From: CAWUEX02 sp038148375 | Lineage (GTDB): Bacteria; Pseudomonadota; Alphaproteobacteria; Rhodospirillales; Rhodospirillaceae | NCBI GenBank assembly: GCA_038148375.1 | Contig: JAYQVH010000012.1 | Coordinates: 1-64,000 of the forward strand | Direction: 5' to 3' | DNA: 64,000 nt | Shown: piece by piece, positions 51,540-60,326 of the stretch | Numbering within the stretch: position 1 is the stretch's first letter | Layout of the letters: every line of letters begins with the position of its first letter | The notes under the pieces: model-generated | The model's database searches: none | What the model saw: only the letters and a program-made list of their open reading frames with translations | Told to the model about the DNA's origin: nothing | Made by a program: the position numbers and the translations under genes

Positions 51540-52895
51540 ATGACTGATACGACCCTCAAGGCGGAGGCCACCGATCCCTTTGCGTTCCGGAGCGACGGCT
51601 ACGCCTGGTTTGTCGTGTTTATGCTGTGCCTGGCGATGATCATCTCGTTTATCGACCGGCAAATCATCAACCTGCTGGTCGATCCGATCCGCGCCGATCT
51701 CGGCATTTCCGACACACAAATCAGTTTACTGCAAGGATTCGCTTTCGCGCTATTTTACAGCGCCGTGTCTATTCCGCTTGGACGCCTGGTCGATGCCCGC
51801 AACCGTAAAGGCATCATCGCCGCCGGTATGGTCTTGTGGTCAGTCGCAACAGCCGTTTGCGGTGTCGCCAAGCTCTTTTGGCACTTGTTTATCGCGCGCA
51901 TGCTGGTCGGTGTCGGCGAAGCCACATTGACGCCCGCCGGTGCTTCGATGTTGGCTGATTACTTTCCACGCAAGAGTTTTACCCGCGCACTCAGCGTTTT
52001 TACCGGTGCCGGCTTTCTCGGCTCCGGTATCGCTCTTGCTCTGGGCGGTCTCATCATCAACGAAATGATGGCGATCGGTCCGGTAGACCTCGGCATTTTC
52101 GGTACTGCACGCCCCTGGCAATTGACGTTCATGGTCGTATCTATTCCCGGGCTCGTTCTGGTCGGCATTTTGTGGCTGACCGTCCGCGAACCGCCTCGCA
52201 TCGGCACAGCCGGCAAAATCAAAGACGAACCACTTTCATTACGCGACGCCTGGGCCTATTTGGTGGACCATAAGCGAGTGCTCGGTCCCGTGGTGATGGG
52301 CTTCACATTCATGTCAATGATGATGTTTTCCCTCGGCGCCTGGACACCGACATATTTTGTACGCACCTTCGATATGCCGATTGCGGAAATCGGTGCCATC
52401 TTCGGCTTGTACTTCATGATTCTCGGCTCCGCCGGCGTGGTCTGCGGCGGGCTGCTGTCTGACTGGCTGAAATCCCGGGGCCACGAGGATTCGAACATGC
52501 GGGCGGGCTTAATTGCCGCTATTTTAACCGCGCCGTTTCTGGTCGCGTTCCCATTGGTCAGTGATCAGACACTCTCGCTCGTCCTGCTTGCTCCTGTGAT
52601 CTTTTTTGGCACGATGCCATTTGGCGCCGGACCTTCCGCACTGCCATTGATCGTCCCTAACCGCTTGAGGGGTCAGGTGATGGCCTTATATCTGTTGATC
52701 AGTAACCTAGTGGGACAAGGCGGCGGCCCCTGGCTTGTTGCTGTATTTACGGACTACGCGCTGCAAGACTCCAGTCTGCTCCGCTATTCCATCAGCATCG
52801 TCTGCCCAATAATTCTTCTGATCGGTGCCGCAACTCTGGTCTACGGACTGAAGCCCTTTGGACGCCATGTGCAGGCACTAGAAGCTAATGCGTAA
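51540..52895 (+). CDS. MFS transporter (spinster/anion-cation symporter-like)
   Basis: A 451-residue protein with 12 helices. Helix 1 ends in the SFIDRQIINLLVDPI motif typical of the spinster-like branch, followed by the DTQISLLQGFAFALFYSAVSIPLGRLVDARNRK helix 2-3 region, a GVGEATLTPAG helix-4 motif and LIVPNRLRGQVMALYLLISN in helix 10. It probably imports the substrate of the GMC enzyme, from which it is separated by 3 bases. Confidence 0.91.
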   Translation: MTDTTLKAEATDPFAFRSDGYAWFVVFMLCLAMIISFIDRQIINLLVDPIRADLGISDTQISLLQGFAFALFYSAVSIPLGRLVDARNRKGIIAAGMVLWSVATAVCGVAKLFWHLFIARMLVGVGEATLTPAGASMLADYFPRKSFTRALSVFTGAGFLGSGIALALGGLIINEMMAIGPVDLGIFGTARPWQLTFMVVSIPGLVLVGILWLTVREPPRIGTAGKIKDEPLSLRDAWAYLVDHKRVLGPVVMGFTFMSMMMFSLGAWTPTYFVRTFDMPIAEIGAIFGLYFMILGSAGVVCGGLLSDWLKSRGHEDSNMRAGLIAAILTAPFLVAFPLVSDQTLSLVLLAPVIFFGTMPFGAGPSALPLIVPNRLRGQVMALYLLISNLVGQGGGPWLVAVFTDYALQDSSLLRYSISIVCPIILLIGAATLVYGLKPFGRHVQALEANA

Positions 52896-52943
52896 TGTTG
52901 CCCACGAGTGACAATGGAACCGGACGCACGGAGAGACAAAATT

Positions 52944-53315
52944 ATGGACAACAATTCCCCCAATGAAATGCTCCACCCGGAAACCGGTGACAGCCGGCTT
53001 TCGGAGCTTGGTGACGAGATTAACAGTTCAGGTAAGCAATTCTTCGACAATGTCGTCCTCGACAACATTCTTGAAGCCATGGTCGAGTTGACCGCTCAGG
53101 TGTGGACCTACCGCGACCGCTCCATCATTCTTGAGCGCGTGCTGCAGGACATCGTCAGTGATGGCAAAGATATCGCCGCGCTGATTGAGGCTTACGAGCC
53201 GACCGAGGCAGACAATGCCGCCCGCGCCGCCGAACGTGCTGAACTCGTATCTAATGTCTTCCGCAGCTTTTCCCGCCGTCCCGTTTCCACCAAGACTTCA
53301 GGAGGCCCGTCATGA
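52944..53315 (+). CDS. Hypothetical helical protein coupled to a methyltransferase
   Basis: I choose the ATG at 52944, behind GGAGAG. The 123-residue product is acidic and almost fully helical: a Gly/Ser-rich lead, then FFDNVVLDNILEAMVELTAQVWTYRDRSIILERVLQDIV and an Ala-rich helix (TEADNAARAAERAELVSNVFRSF), ending with Arg/Ser-rich residues. I recognise no family. Its stop overlaps the next start (ATGA), so it is tightly tied to the methyltransferase. An upstream MTME start at 52914 would add 10 residues. Confidence 0.7.
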   Translation: MDNNSPNEMLHPETGDSRLSELGDEINSSGKQFFDNVVLDNILEAMVELTAQVWTYRDRSIILERVLQDIVSDGKDIAALIEAYEPTEADNAARAAERAELVSNVFRSFSRRPVSTKTSGGPS

Positions 53316-54400
53316 CCGCCGTATCCCTGCCCCGCGGCTATAACGGAATTCTTCCGCGCACGACCAAACTGTCCGACGAAAGTTACCTCGACTTCGTTGA
53401 GACCTTTCGCGGCATTGCCGGTTACGGCACCTATCCGCTGGTGGCGCAGACCGGCGACGCGGCGGTTGGCGAGAAACTTGGCAAGACCGACGACAAGACC
53501 GACATCGAAGCTATCAAAGGCGTGATCAACAGCCTGCCATTGCCGGCGACGTGGCAGCGGTTCATGCGCTCGCATCAGGAGATGATGTGGCGGCGCACGC
53601 GGGGCTCGTTCGCGCCGTTCATCGCCGACCTCGAAGCGGCGATGAACGAAGCAGAGACTCTAGGTCCGGGCAAACTGATCTATGACCCCGAGTTTCATGT
53701 GCCGGACTATGCCCGCCGTGAAATCCACCTACAGCCGGGCGGCTACACGGACGACCCGCTCGGCGGCATCGTCTTTCACTACGGCACCAAGGTCTTCTAT
53801 GCGGGCATGAACGACCAGAACGAACTCCATGCCGAGATCGTCGACAGTCTGACCCCGCCGGAAGATGGCAAGGTTGACCGCATTCTCGATCTCGCCTGCA
53901 GCATCGGCCAAGCGACCATGGTCCTGAAGGACCGCTACCCAGATGCCGAAGTCACCGGATTCGACGTCGCGCTGCCGTTGCTGCGCTATGCCCACTGGCA
54001 GGCCGTCGAACGCGGCATCGACGTGAATTTCATGCAGGGGTTATCGGAAGACACCAAGCTCGACGGCGATAGCTTCGATATGGTGTTGGCATACATCCTG
54101 TTCCACGAAATTCCGGTAGATGTCATCAAACAGACGGTCACAGAGATGTTTCGCATCCTGCGCCCGGGCGGAACATTCTGCATCTACGAATTTCCCAGCG
54201 CCGGCCCGAACATGCCGCCGTCGCAACGTTGGATGATTGACTACGATTCCAACAACAACTGCGAACCCTATTCACCCGGCTTTGTGTACCTGGACTTCCA
54301 TAAGGTGCTGGCCGACGCCGGCTTCGACATCAAGCCCGGCCCGAAGAATTCGAACGGGTTCCTCCAGACCCTGGTCGCGGCCAAGCCGGGCGCATCATAG
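53312..54400 (+). CDS. Class I SAM-dependent methyltransferase
   Basis: The 362-residue protein has an extra N-terminal region of about 180 residues (LPRGYNGILPRTTKLSDESY onwards) ahead of a Rossmann methyltransferase domain: motif I ILDLACSIGQA (191-201), the acidic ribose contact D218 in VTGFDVA, motif IV DSFDMVLAYILFHEIP and ILRPGGTFCIYEFPS. The substrate is unknown. The long N-terminal domain without a known family and the coupling to the small helical gene make the pair interesting. A PhyH gene follows 197 bases later. Confidence 0.87.
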   Translation: MTAVSLPRGYNGILPRTTKLSDESYLDFVETFRGIAGYGTYPLVAQTGDAAVGEKLGKTDDKTDIEAIKGVINSLPLPATWQRFMRSHQEMMWRRTRGSFAPFIADLEAAMNEAETLGPGKLIYDPEFHVPDYARREIHLQPGGYTDDPLGGIVFHYGTKVFYAGMNDQNELHAEIVDSLTPPEDGKVDRILDLACSIGQATMVLKDRYPDAEVTGFDVALPLLRYAHWQAVERGIDVNFMQGLSEDTKLDGDSFDMVLAYILFHEIPVDVIKQTVTEMFRILRPGGTFCIYEFPSAGPNMPPSQRWMIDYDSNNNCEPYSPGFVYLDFHKVLADAGFDIKPGPKNSNGFLQTLVAAKPGAS

Positions 54401-54597
54401 TCGCCGCCGCTGTCCGGTATGCACGGCCTGGCTCAACACCGTTTGGTGTATAAAATCTGTTGAATCCCAAGGAGTTGGGCCAACCGTCCTCCGTCACGGC
54501 CACCATACCGAAAGCGCATATCATCCACCATTCTTTCTATTTGTTTAGGGTCATTTGAGCGCACAAAGTGCAGATGAAAAAAATGAGGCAATGAGAC

Positions 54598-55521
54598 ATG
54601 GCACTGAATACAGTCCCCCTGCGAGACGTCACTGACGAGGACCGCGCCGCTTACGAGCGCGATGGCGCCGTATGCCTGCGCGAAGTGTTCGATCCGGAGT
54701 GGCTCGACACTTTAATGCCCATGGCGCGCCGCATCACCATCGAAGAAGAGGACGTCGGACTACTGCCGTCTGCACCGGGACGGTACATGTCGCGGATCAT
54801 TCCGGAATTCCGCCGTTTCATTTTTGACTCACCCATGGCCGAAGCCGCGGCGAAAGCCATTGGCTCCAAGACCGCCCGGTTTTTCTTTGAGGAAATCTTC
54901 GCCAAACCGGCTCATTCTGACTCCAAGACGATCTGGCACTGCGACCGCATGGGCTGGCCGGTGGCGGGACAAATGGTGCCCTCCCTATGGATTCCACTGC
55001 ACGACGTCAAAGCCGAAAACGCTTTGGAAGTGATCGCGGGATCTCACAAGCAAGACGTCAAATACTGGCTGTTTTCACCCAACGCACGGAAAATGGTTAA
55101 GCCGGACGATCGCGCCGCGCATCCCGATGAAGCTAAATTACGCGCCGACCCCAAAAACAAGTTCCTGCAATGGGAATTGAAGAAGGGCGATATGCTGATC
55201 GTCCACCCCTGGGCGCTGCATTACTCGTCTGGCAACACTGCCGATGACTGGCGGATTGCGATTTCGGCTCGTATCTTCGGCGACGACATCGTGTGGGACC
55301 CGCGTCCCGATTGCGTCAACCTGGCAGGCGTCTCTTTTGACGAAATGGTCGAGGGCAATCCGCCGGCGGGTCCGTTGTTCCCGATGCTGTGGTCGGAAGA
55401 TGGCCAGCGGGACGGCGATGACGAATTCCCACGCGGTTTCGCCACGACGTGGAAGGCGCAGCGGCGTAACACGGTCAACGAAGACGAGTTGTTCGCCGAC
55501 ATGTTGAAAAAGGCAGGCTAA
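54598..55521 (+). CDS. Phytanoyl-CoA dioxygenase (PhyH) family protein
   Basis: The 307-residue protein starts at ATG 54598, near a weak GAGG. The iron motif H114-x-D116 (WHCDRMGW) and the distal ligand His208 (HPWALHYSSGN) with Arg219 (DDWRIAISARI) for 2-oxoglutarate are present, so it is a complete Fe(II)/2-oxoglutarate-dependent oxygenase that hydroxylates an organic substrate. The genes before it (methyltransferase and small protein) may act in the same pathway. The gap 54401-54597 contains one short CCCAA/TTGGG hairpin at 54466-54479, and nothing else I could support. Confidence 0.89.
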   Translation: MALNTVPLRDVTDEDRAAYERDGAVCLREVFDPEWLDTLMPMARRITIEEEDVGLLPSAPGRYMSRIIPEFRRFIFDSPMAEAAAKAIGSKTARFFFEEIFAKPAHSDSKTIWHCDRMGWPVAGQMVPSLWIPLHDVKAENALEVIAGSHKQDVKYWLFSPNARKMVKPDDRAAHPDEAKLRADPKNKFLQWELKKGDMLIVHPWALHYSSGNTADDWRIAISARIFGDDIVWDPRPDCVNLAGVSFDEMVEGNPPAGPLFPMLWSEDGQRDGDDEFPRGFATTWKAQRRNTVNEDELFADMLKKAG

Positions 55522-55591
55522 GCGCGTTTTGGCGGCTTGGTAAAGCAGGCGGCCTGTTGTAAGCGGCACCGTAATCGGCAACACTACCGGT

Positions 55592-56686
55592 GTGACTAAA
55601 TCAACCGATCAGACATTTCGTCGCGCGTTTGTGCTGCTCGCTGTCTGCGTCCTCGGCGGCGTATACATCGGAATCATCGCCGATTTTTTAATCGCCCTCT
55701 TCCTGGCCGCAACGATCGCGGCAATGCTGCGCCGTCCGTTTGGGAGGCTCACGAACCAGTTCGGTGGGCGCGCCCGAACCGCAGCTGGATCAATGATTCT
55801 CGCGCTAACGGTCGGCGTTATGATTCCAGCGCTGGCCTTAGTGGTTCTGGTGGCCAACGAAGCCTTGGCAATCAGCGAGATCGTCGCGCCTTGGGTCGAG
55901 AAACAGATTCAGAATCCCATCGATCTGTCCACCGAGTTACCTGACTGGATGCCCCTGGCCTCGGAACTCGAACCCTATAAGTCACGCATCCTTGAGAAAC
56001 TGAGCGAGGCCGCCGGCGCCGCGGGGTCATTTCTCGTTTCGAGCATCTCGAACGTCACCCAAGGCGCTATCGGTTTCCTCCTAAGCGTCTTCGTCATGCT
56101 CTATGCGCTGTACTTTTTCTTGATTTCGGGTCCGGACATCGCCCGCACGGCAGCACAGTATATCCCCTTTAAGGAGCAGGACCGGAGACGCGTCCTGGAC
56201 AAGGGTATGTCTGTGACGCGCGCGACGCTGAAAAGCATACTGGTGATCGGATTTCTCCAAGGAGCGATGGTCGCTGTCGCTTTCTTCGTTGTTGGAATCG
56301 AAGGGCCCTTGTTCTGGGGTTCAATTGTCGTTGTACTGTCGTCGGTACCCACCGCCGGGCCGCCGATTGTGTGGGCACCGGCCGCCGTTTACCTCTTATT
56401 GTCTGATCAAACACTCGCCGGTGTCGCGTTAATCGCCTGGGGCGTCATCGCCGTCGGCTTCATCGACAACGTCTTACGTCCGCGCTTGGTCAGCGAAGAA
56501 ACCCAAATGCCGGATCTCCTGATCCTGATCAGCATCCTTGGCGGTATATCCGCGTTCGGCGCCATCGGTATTCTGCTCGGACCTATTCTGGCGGGGTACT
56601 TGCTCGTCGTACTGGATATTTACCGGGAAGTTTTCAGCGACGGACTTCCGGCACCGCGCCACGAGGTAGAAGCCGACGACGGCTAA
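55592..56686 (+). CDS. AI-2E family membrane transporter/permease
   Basis: A 364-residue membrane protein with about 8 helices. It begins at GTG 55592 and shows the AI-2E family pattern: YIGIIADFLIALFLAATIAAML, then LSVFVMLYALYFFLISGPD, SILVIGFLQGAMVAVAFFVVGIEGPLFWG, VLSSVPTAGPPIVWAPA and FIDNVLRPRLVSEETQMPDLL near the end. Members export small molecules or ions; autoinducer-2 transport is established for only a few. It converges with the MFS gene; a 9-base hairpin at 56675-56695 covers both stops. Confidence 0.92.
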   Translation: MTKSTDQTFRRAFVLLAVCVLGGVYIGIIADFLIALFLAATIAAMLRRPFGRLTNQFGGRARTAAGSMILALTVGVMIPALALVVLVANEALAISEIVAPWVEKQIQNPIDLSTELPDWMPLASELEPYKSRILEKLSEAAGAAGSFLVSSISNVTQGAIGFLLSVFVMLYALYFFLISGPDIARTAAQYIPFKEQDRRRVLDKGMSVTRATLKSILVIGFLQGAMVAVAFFVVGIEGPLFWGSIVVVLSSVPTAGPPIVWAPAAVYLLLSDQTLAGVALIAWGVIAVGFIDNVLRPRLVSEETQMPDLLILISILGGISAFGAIGILLGPILAGYLLVVLDIYREVFSDGLPAPRHEVEADDG

Positions 56687-56693
56687 GCCGCCG

Positions 56694-57926
56694 TCATTCT
56701 GCCGGAACAGCCTTGAAATCCGGTGCCTTGCCCAAAGTTGCAATCGCAAGGACACCGATCGCCAACGCGGCGATGGCGAAGTCGAGCGCAAGATCGTAAT
56801 TTCCGTTGGCATCGTAAACCGCACCGAACAGGGGCGGCACAATTCCGACCCCGGCATAGAAAAACACGAACACCCAGCCGTAGAGTTTACCGTAGGCCTT
56901 AAGACCGAAATATCGCGCGGTGAGATAGGGGACGAGGTCAACTTCGGATCCTGCCGCCAATCCGATGAAGACAGCCGAAGCGACAACCATCCACGCCGGG
57001 GGAGATCCGAAGCCGAGCAGCACACAGCCGACCATCGGCATGGCCAGAAAAAAAGCAGCGACGTAAGGAGGATGAAAGCGGTCAACCAGAAACCCGGTCG
57101 ACACGCGGCCCAAGATCACGGCGACACCCATCAGACCAGCGATACTGAGTGCCAATTCCCGTGCCATGCCGGAGTCCGTCAGCAGCGGGACAAGGTGAAC
57201 CATCAGGGACGAGATCATCCCACCGATCAGGGTGAAGGCGAAGGCGAACTGCCAAAACCGAATATTGCGGAAGGCCTCGGCGACAGTCGACCCGGTCTGG
57301 AGAGATGGCGACGGCGGTGTCGTGACGTTTTTGGTCTGCCGGCCGTTTTCGAAGAAGAACAAGCTGGCGGGAATAATTGCGACCAGGGCGGCACCAGCAA
57401 TCGCAAGGTAACCTGCCTGCCATCCGTAAGAGGTAATCAACCGGCCAACGCCGACCGGGACCAGAAAGCCGGCAATGCCGGTGCCGGTCAAGGTCAGCCC
57501 CATGGCAAGGCCGCGTTTCTTCTCAAACCACGTGGCCACACCGCGCGTCCAGACCAACGGAGTCGTGCAGCAACCGCAGAGAGAGACCAAAAAGATCCCG
57601 GCATAAAAGACTAAGATGTTGCCATTCATCTGTGTGAGCACACAGATCGCCACGGCGAGAGTCGCTAGAGAGAACAGCGCAATTTTCCGCACACCGAATT
57701 TGTCGGCGATGTAGCCAACGAAAGGTGCGGTCATCACGAATCCGAGGGTCAAAAACGTCTTCGCGCCTGAGACTTCGGCCCGGTTCCATCCGAAGGCATC
57801 GGTGAGCGGATTAATCATCACCGTCAGGCTGTAGACCATCGCGCCCGTGACTCCGGCTCCAACGCCAAAAGCCGCAGCAACAACGACTTTCCAATGATCG
57901 CGGAACTCGCCGTAATCGTGATCCAT
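56694..57926 (-). CDS. MFS transporter (oxalate/formate or monocarboxylate type)
   Basis: A 410-residue, 12-helix carrier: helix 1 VVVAAAFGVGAGVTGAMVYSL, the ADKFGVRKIALFSL loop after helix 2, PLVWTRGVATWFEKKRGLAMGLTLTGTGIAGFLVPVG in the fourth and fifth helices, and SFFFYAGVGIVPP-like glycine-rich helix 10/11. This is the OFA/MCT branch carrying small carboxylates. It is upstream of the cupin genes on the same strand and may import or export their substrate. Confidence 0.9.
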   Translation of the reverse strand: MDHDYGEFRDHWKVVVAAAFGVGAGVTGAMVYSLTVMINPLTDAFGWNRAEVSGAKTFLTLGFVMTAPFVGYIADKFGVRKIALFSLATLAVAICVLTQMNGNILVFYAGIFLVSLCGCCTTPLVWTRGVATWFEKKRGLAMGLTLTGTGIAGFLVPVGVGRLITSYGWQAGYLAIAGAALVAIIPASLFFFENGRQTKNVTTPPSPSLQTGSTVAEAFRNIRFWQFAFAFTLIGGMISSLMVHLVPLLTDSGMARELALSIAGLMGVAVILGRVSTGFLVDRFHPPYVAAFFLAMPMVGCVLLGFGSPPAWMVVASAVFIGLAAGSEVDLVPYLTARYFGLKAYGKLYGWVFVFFYAGVGIVPPLFGAVYDANGNYDLALDFAIAALAIGVLAIATLGKAPDFKAVPAE

Positions 57927-57956
57927 CAGACGTCCTATCTATCAATGTCAATCAAT

Positions 57957-58874
57957 TTACGGCGTATCCGCGGAGAGCGGCACGACAGGCTGACTACCGA
58001 TCGCCGCGAAGGATGAATCCTCTAGACGGATCCAGTAGTGCGGCAAACCAGCGATTTCACGTACGGCATCCCCCGCTTCGACGACGACCTCCTGATCGCC
58101 CTGGAAGAAGCGCATCTTACCTGACGTCACGTATATCAGGGCATCCGTCGAGCCCGAGGTCTTGCCGGTCGGTCCGCCCTTATAATTCTTGGTGGTAACG
58201 AATGTATTGCCGTCGAGATCGTAGCGCTTAACCATCAGTTTGACGGCGCCGTCCGGTGCGCCGGTGAAGTGCTCGTCGAACTGCCCACGTTTGTATTCCC
58301 CGTTCTCATACCATCCAGCGGAATAGGTCTCGGGCGCGTCCTCCGCCCGCACATGCATAGCTCTTGCCGCGCCGTTGACCTTCTCTCCGTTGACCGTCCA
58401 CAGAATCACGGTGGCGTCTCCGTCTCCGCGCAACACGCCGCTTGGATAGCTGACCACGTCGCCGGCGTTGACGGCAACCGATTCACCACGCACCTCCACG
58501 GTGCCTGAGCCCTGAAGCATGTAGAGTTCGGTTTCAACGGTAATGGCGTGTATCATACCGCCTCGATCTTTCTTGAATTCAAGCACGCGAATGACGCCCG
58601 TCGGAAACGAATAGGTCTTCTGAGTATAGCGAGACGCCTCGGCAGGAGCTTTGGCGACATCTTCCTCACCCCATGCGATACGTACGCGCAGGCCTAGCTG
58701 ATCGACGGCGTCCCATTCCGCGAATGGCTCCGCCTCTACTGCATCGCCATCGATGACGTACGCATCGGTCGGATCGGCCGGGGCGGCGACACGAACGGCA
58801 TGTTGCGGCACGTCTAGCGCTGCGGCCGTACCGATCAACGCGGCGGTGAACGCCAGCGGTACAATAAATCTCAT
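57957..58874 (-). CDS. Exported two-domain cupin protein
   Basis: The start at ATG 58874 has a good GGGAGGG site before it and a signal peptide after it (RFIVPLAFTAALIGTAAALD); 8 extra in-frame residues further up are less likely. The 305-residue protein contains two cupin-type halves: GMIHAITVETELYMLQGSGTVEVRGESVAVNAGDVVSYPSG (about 103-150) and ALIYVTSGKMRFFQGDQEVVVEAGDAVREIAGLPHYW (about 245-285). Metal ligands are few: one His in each half is clear. It may bind a ligand or be an isomerase. It is last in a four-gene run of cupin and CHRD genes. Confidence 0.82.
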   Translation of the reverse strand: MRFIVPLAFTAALIGTAAALDVPQHAVRVAAPADPTDAYVIDGDAVEAEPFAEWDAVDQLGLRVRIAWGEEDVAKAPAEASRYTQKTYSFPTGVIRVLEFKKDRGGMIHAITVETELYMLQGSGTVEVRGESVAVNAGDVVSYPSGVLRGDGDATVILWTVNGEKVNGAARAMHVRAEDAPETYSAGWYENGEYKRGQFDEHFTGAPDGAVKLMVKRYDLDGNTFVTTKNYKGGPTGKTSGSTDALIYVTSGKMRFFQGDQEVVVEAGDAVREIAGLPHYWIRLEDSSFAAIGSQPVVPLSADTP

Positions 58875-58909
58875 TAAAAGGCCCTCCCTAGGGGTCACGC
58901 TTCCGGGCG

Positions 58910-59329
58910 CTAGTCGAATTTGAAATCTGGAATAACCTCGCTGGCCAAATTAAGGCTCAGCGTTGTCGTCGGCACGGTGCTGCGCATGGTCGAGTGATGA
59001 AGGCAGTCACCGCGCACGAGATTCCCGTGCCCCGGCGCGCGGCGGCGCATTTCGCCGCTTTGCACGGTTGTTTCCAGATGGCCGGACATCACCCAGACAA
59101 TGGCCATGCGGTTGGTCAGGTGCATTTCGTCAAGATTGTAGGGCTTCGGGCTATTCTGCGTGAAGCCGAGGCCCCAGCTCTCGCCCTTTTGCACGGCGCT
59201 CATGGAACTGAGCGGACTGGTCTGAACAAGCGGAACGTCATAAGTCGTCCAGGCGGAGCGTCCGTTCTCGTCGAGCTTGTATCCGGTCATGCGATAGGCC
59301 GTTGCCGGCGTTTTCTGGCTGGTCGTCAT
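58910..59329 (-). CDS. Small cupin-like protein
   Basis: The 139-residue protein has no signal peptide. Residues 60-130 look like one cupin barrel (EMHLTNRMAIVWVMSGHLETTVQSGEMRRRAPGHGNLVRGDCLHHSTMRSTVPTTTLSLNL), with His at the positions expected for the second motif. Sequence style matches 59867-60256 (e.g. IAVFSGQMHITVSNGEERQLARGDMMFAED), so both cupins are probably relatives. Function unknown. Confidence 0.75.
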   Translation of the reverse strand: MTTSQKTPATAYRMTGYKLDENGRSAWTTYDVPLVQTSPLSSMSAVQKGESWGLGFTQNSPKPYNLDEMHLTNRMAIVWVMSGHLETTVQSGEMRRRAPGHGNLVRGDCLHHSTMRSTVPTTTLSLNLASEVIPDFKFD

Positions 59330-59342
59330 CGTCTTAATCCCC

Positions 59343-59861
59343 TCAACAGGTCGGACGTTGTTTCTGAATTTGCCCGCGGAGTTCGCCGGCTGGATATTTC
59401 TCGGTGTGCAGATTGACGTACATGCGATCTGAGATCAGGTACGCCAACTCACCTTCGTTCAGCACATACGAGCCCGCGACCGGCGACTTGATGCCGCTCG
59501 GCGCGAGATCGAACAGAATGGCCGCTTCGCCACCGGGGGTCTGAGGGCCATGCACATGTACGCCGGTCGGCGGTGTCGTGAGATCCTCGTAAGTCGCTGT
59601 CCAGCTGAACTCCAACGTATCGCGCTGCAAAACGAAATCGACCCGGCCCACCCCGGGGCTTTCCGTCACTGCACTCTCTTCGTCGGCGGAGAGAGTGGCG
59701 AAGAAGTGGATCGGCGGACCCGAGGTGTCATCGGCTACCGGGGAGAAATAGGCACAGGACAGATCGCTCTTCGCCCCAGACTGGGCCGCGGCCTGAGAGC
59801 TCAGCACGGACATAGCCGCAACTGCGGCCAGCGCGACGGCGCATATGATTCGAAGTGGCGC
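59343..59861 (-). CDS. Exported CHRD-domain protein
   Basis: I prefer the GTG at 59861, 5 bases after the upstream stop, because it starts the signal peptide directly (APLRIICAVALAAVAAMSVLSSQAAAQ); the ATG at 59909 would overlap the cupin gene. The CHRD domain (chordin-like) covers about 40-165: HFFATLSADEE, GVHVHGPQTPGGEAAILFDLA and YVNLHTEKYPAGELRGQI. CHRD domains occur in secreted or periplasmic proteins, with unknown molecular role. Placement between cupin genes suggests the same pathway. Confidence 0.85.
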   Translation of the reverse strand, partial: APLRIICAVALAAVAAMSVLSSQAAAQSGAKSDLSCAYFSPVADDTSGPPIHFFATLSADEESAVTESPGVGRVDFVLQRDTLEFSWTATYEDLTTPPTGVHVHGPQTPGGEAAILFDLAPSGIKSPVAGSYVLNEGELAYLISDRMYVNLHTEKYPAGELRGQIQKQRPTC

Positions 59862-59866
59862 CACGG

Positions 59867-60256
59867 TTATTTCAATCCACCTGGCATACGCACCAGGAGA
59901 TAGTCGCAAGCTTCCTCGCCGACAAAGCGCGTCATGTGCCCCTGCCCCATGCTGTCTTCCGCGAACATCATGTCGCCACGGGCAAGTTGGCGCTCTTCGC
60001 CGTTGCTGACGGTGATGTGCATCTGGCCGGAGAACACGGCAATCATGGTGGGGCCGTCGACCGGGGTAAAATCAATGAAGTGCCCCGGCAAGGCATGTCC
60101 GATACGCCAATCAATGACATCCTGCTGGGCCGCCTGGATGCGGCGGTAATACTCACCTTCCTTGGCGGCGACCCCTGTGACCGTGGTCATGGTCAGTTCG
60201 ATATCATCGAGCAGCGAATGGCCCATGGCATCGTTGTAGATGTGCGGTAGCAGCAT
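59867..60256 (-). CDS. Small cupin protein
   Basis: A 129-residue cupin without a signal peptide: MIAVFSGQMHITVSNGEERQLARGDMMFAEDSMGQGHMTRFVGEEACDYLLVRMPGG is the barrel (about 70-127). It is first of the four-gene cupin/CHRD group, and starts 70 bases after the divergence from the repeat-lipoprotein operon. Function unknown; a metal-dependent isomerase or dioxygenase of a small organic acid is possible. Confidence 0.77.
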   Translation of the reverse strand: MLLPHIYNDAMGHSLLDDIELTMTTVTGVAAKEGEYYRRIQAAQQDVIDWRIGHALPGHFIDFTPVDGPTMIAVFSGQMHITVSNGEERQLARGDMMFAEDSMGQGHMTRFVGEEACDYLLVRMPGGLK

Positions 60257-60326
60257 TGTCTCTCCCCTTCTCGCTGCGGGCCGGCGGAGAGCCTGCCCCT
60301 GAACACGCGGTCCGATAAATACGGCC

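Noticed and set aside
52478..52500. GGATTCGAAC-like sequence resembling a tRNA T-arm
   Set aside because: It is in the middle of the MFS transporter gene, encodes its residues in frame and has no acceptor stem or anticodon arm around it.
55592..56686. Quorum-sensing export of autoinducer-2
   Set aside because: The family name is broader than its few tested members, and no luxS or lsr gene is nearby.
56675..56695. GACGACGGC / GCCGCCGTC hairpin over two stop codons, possible bidirectional terminator
   Set aside because: One mismatch and no U tract in either direction. Kept only as a note in the AI-2E entry.
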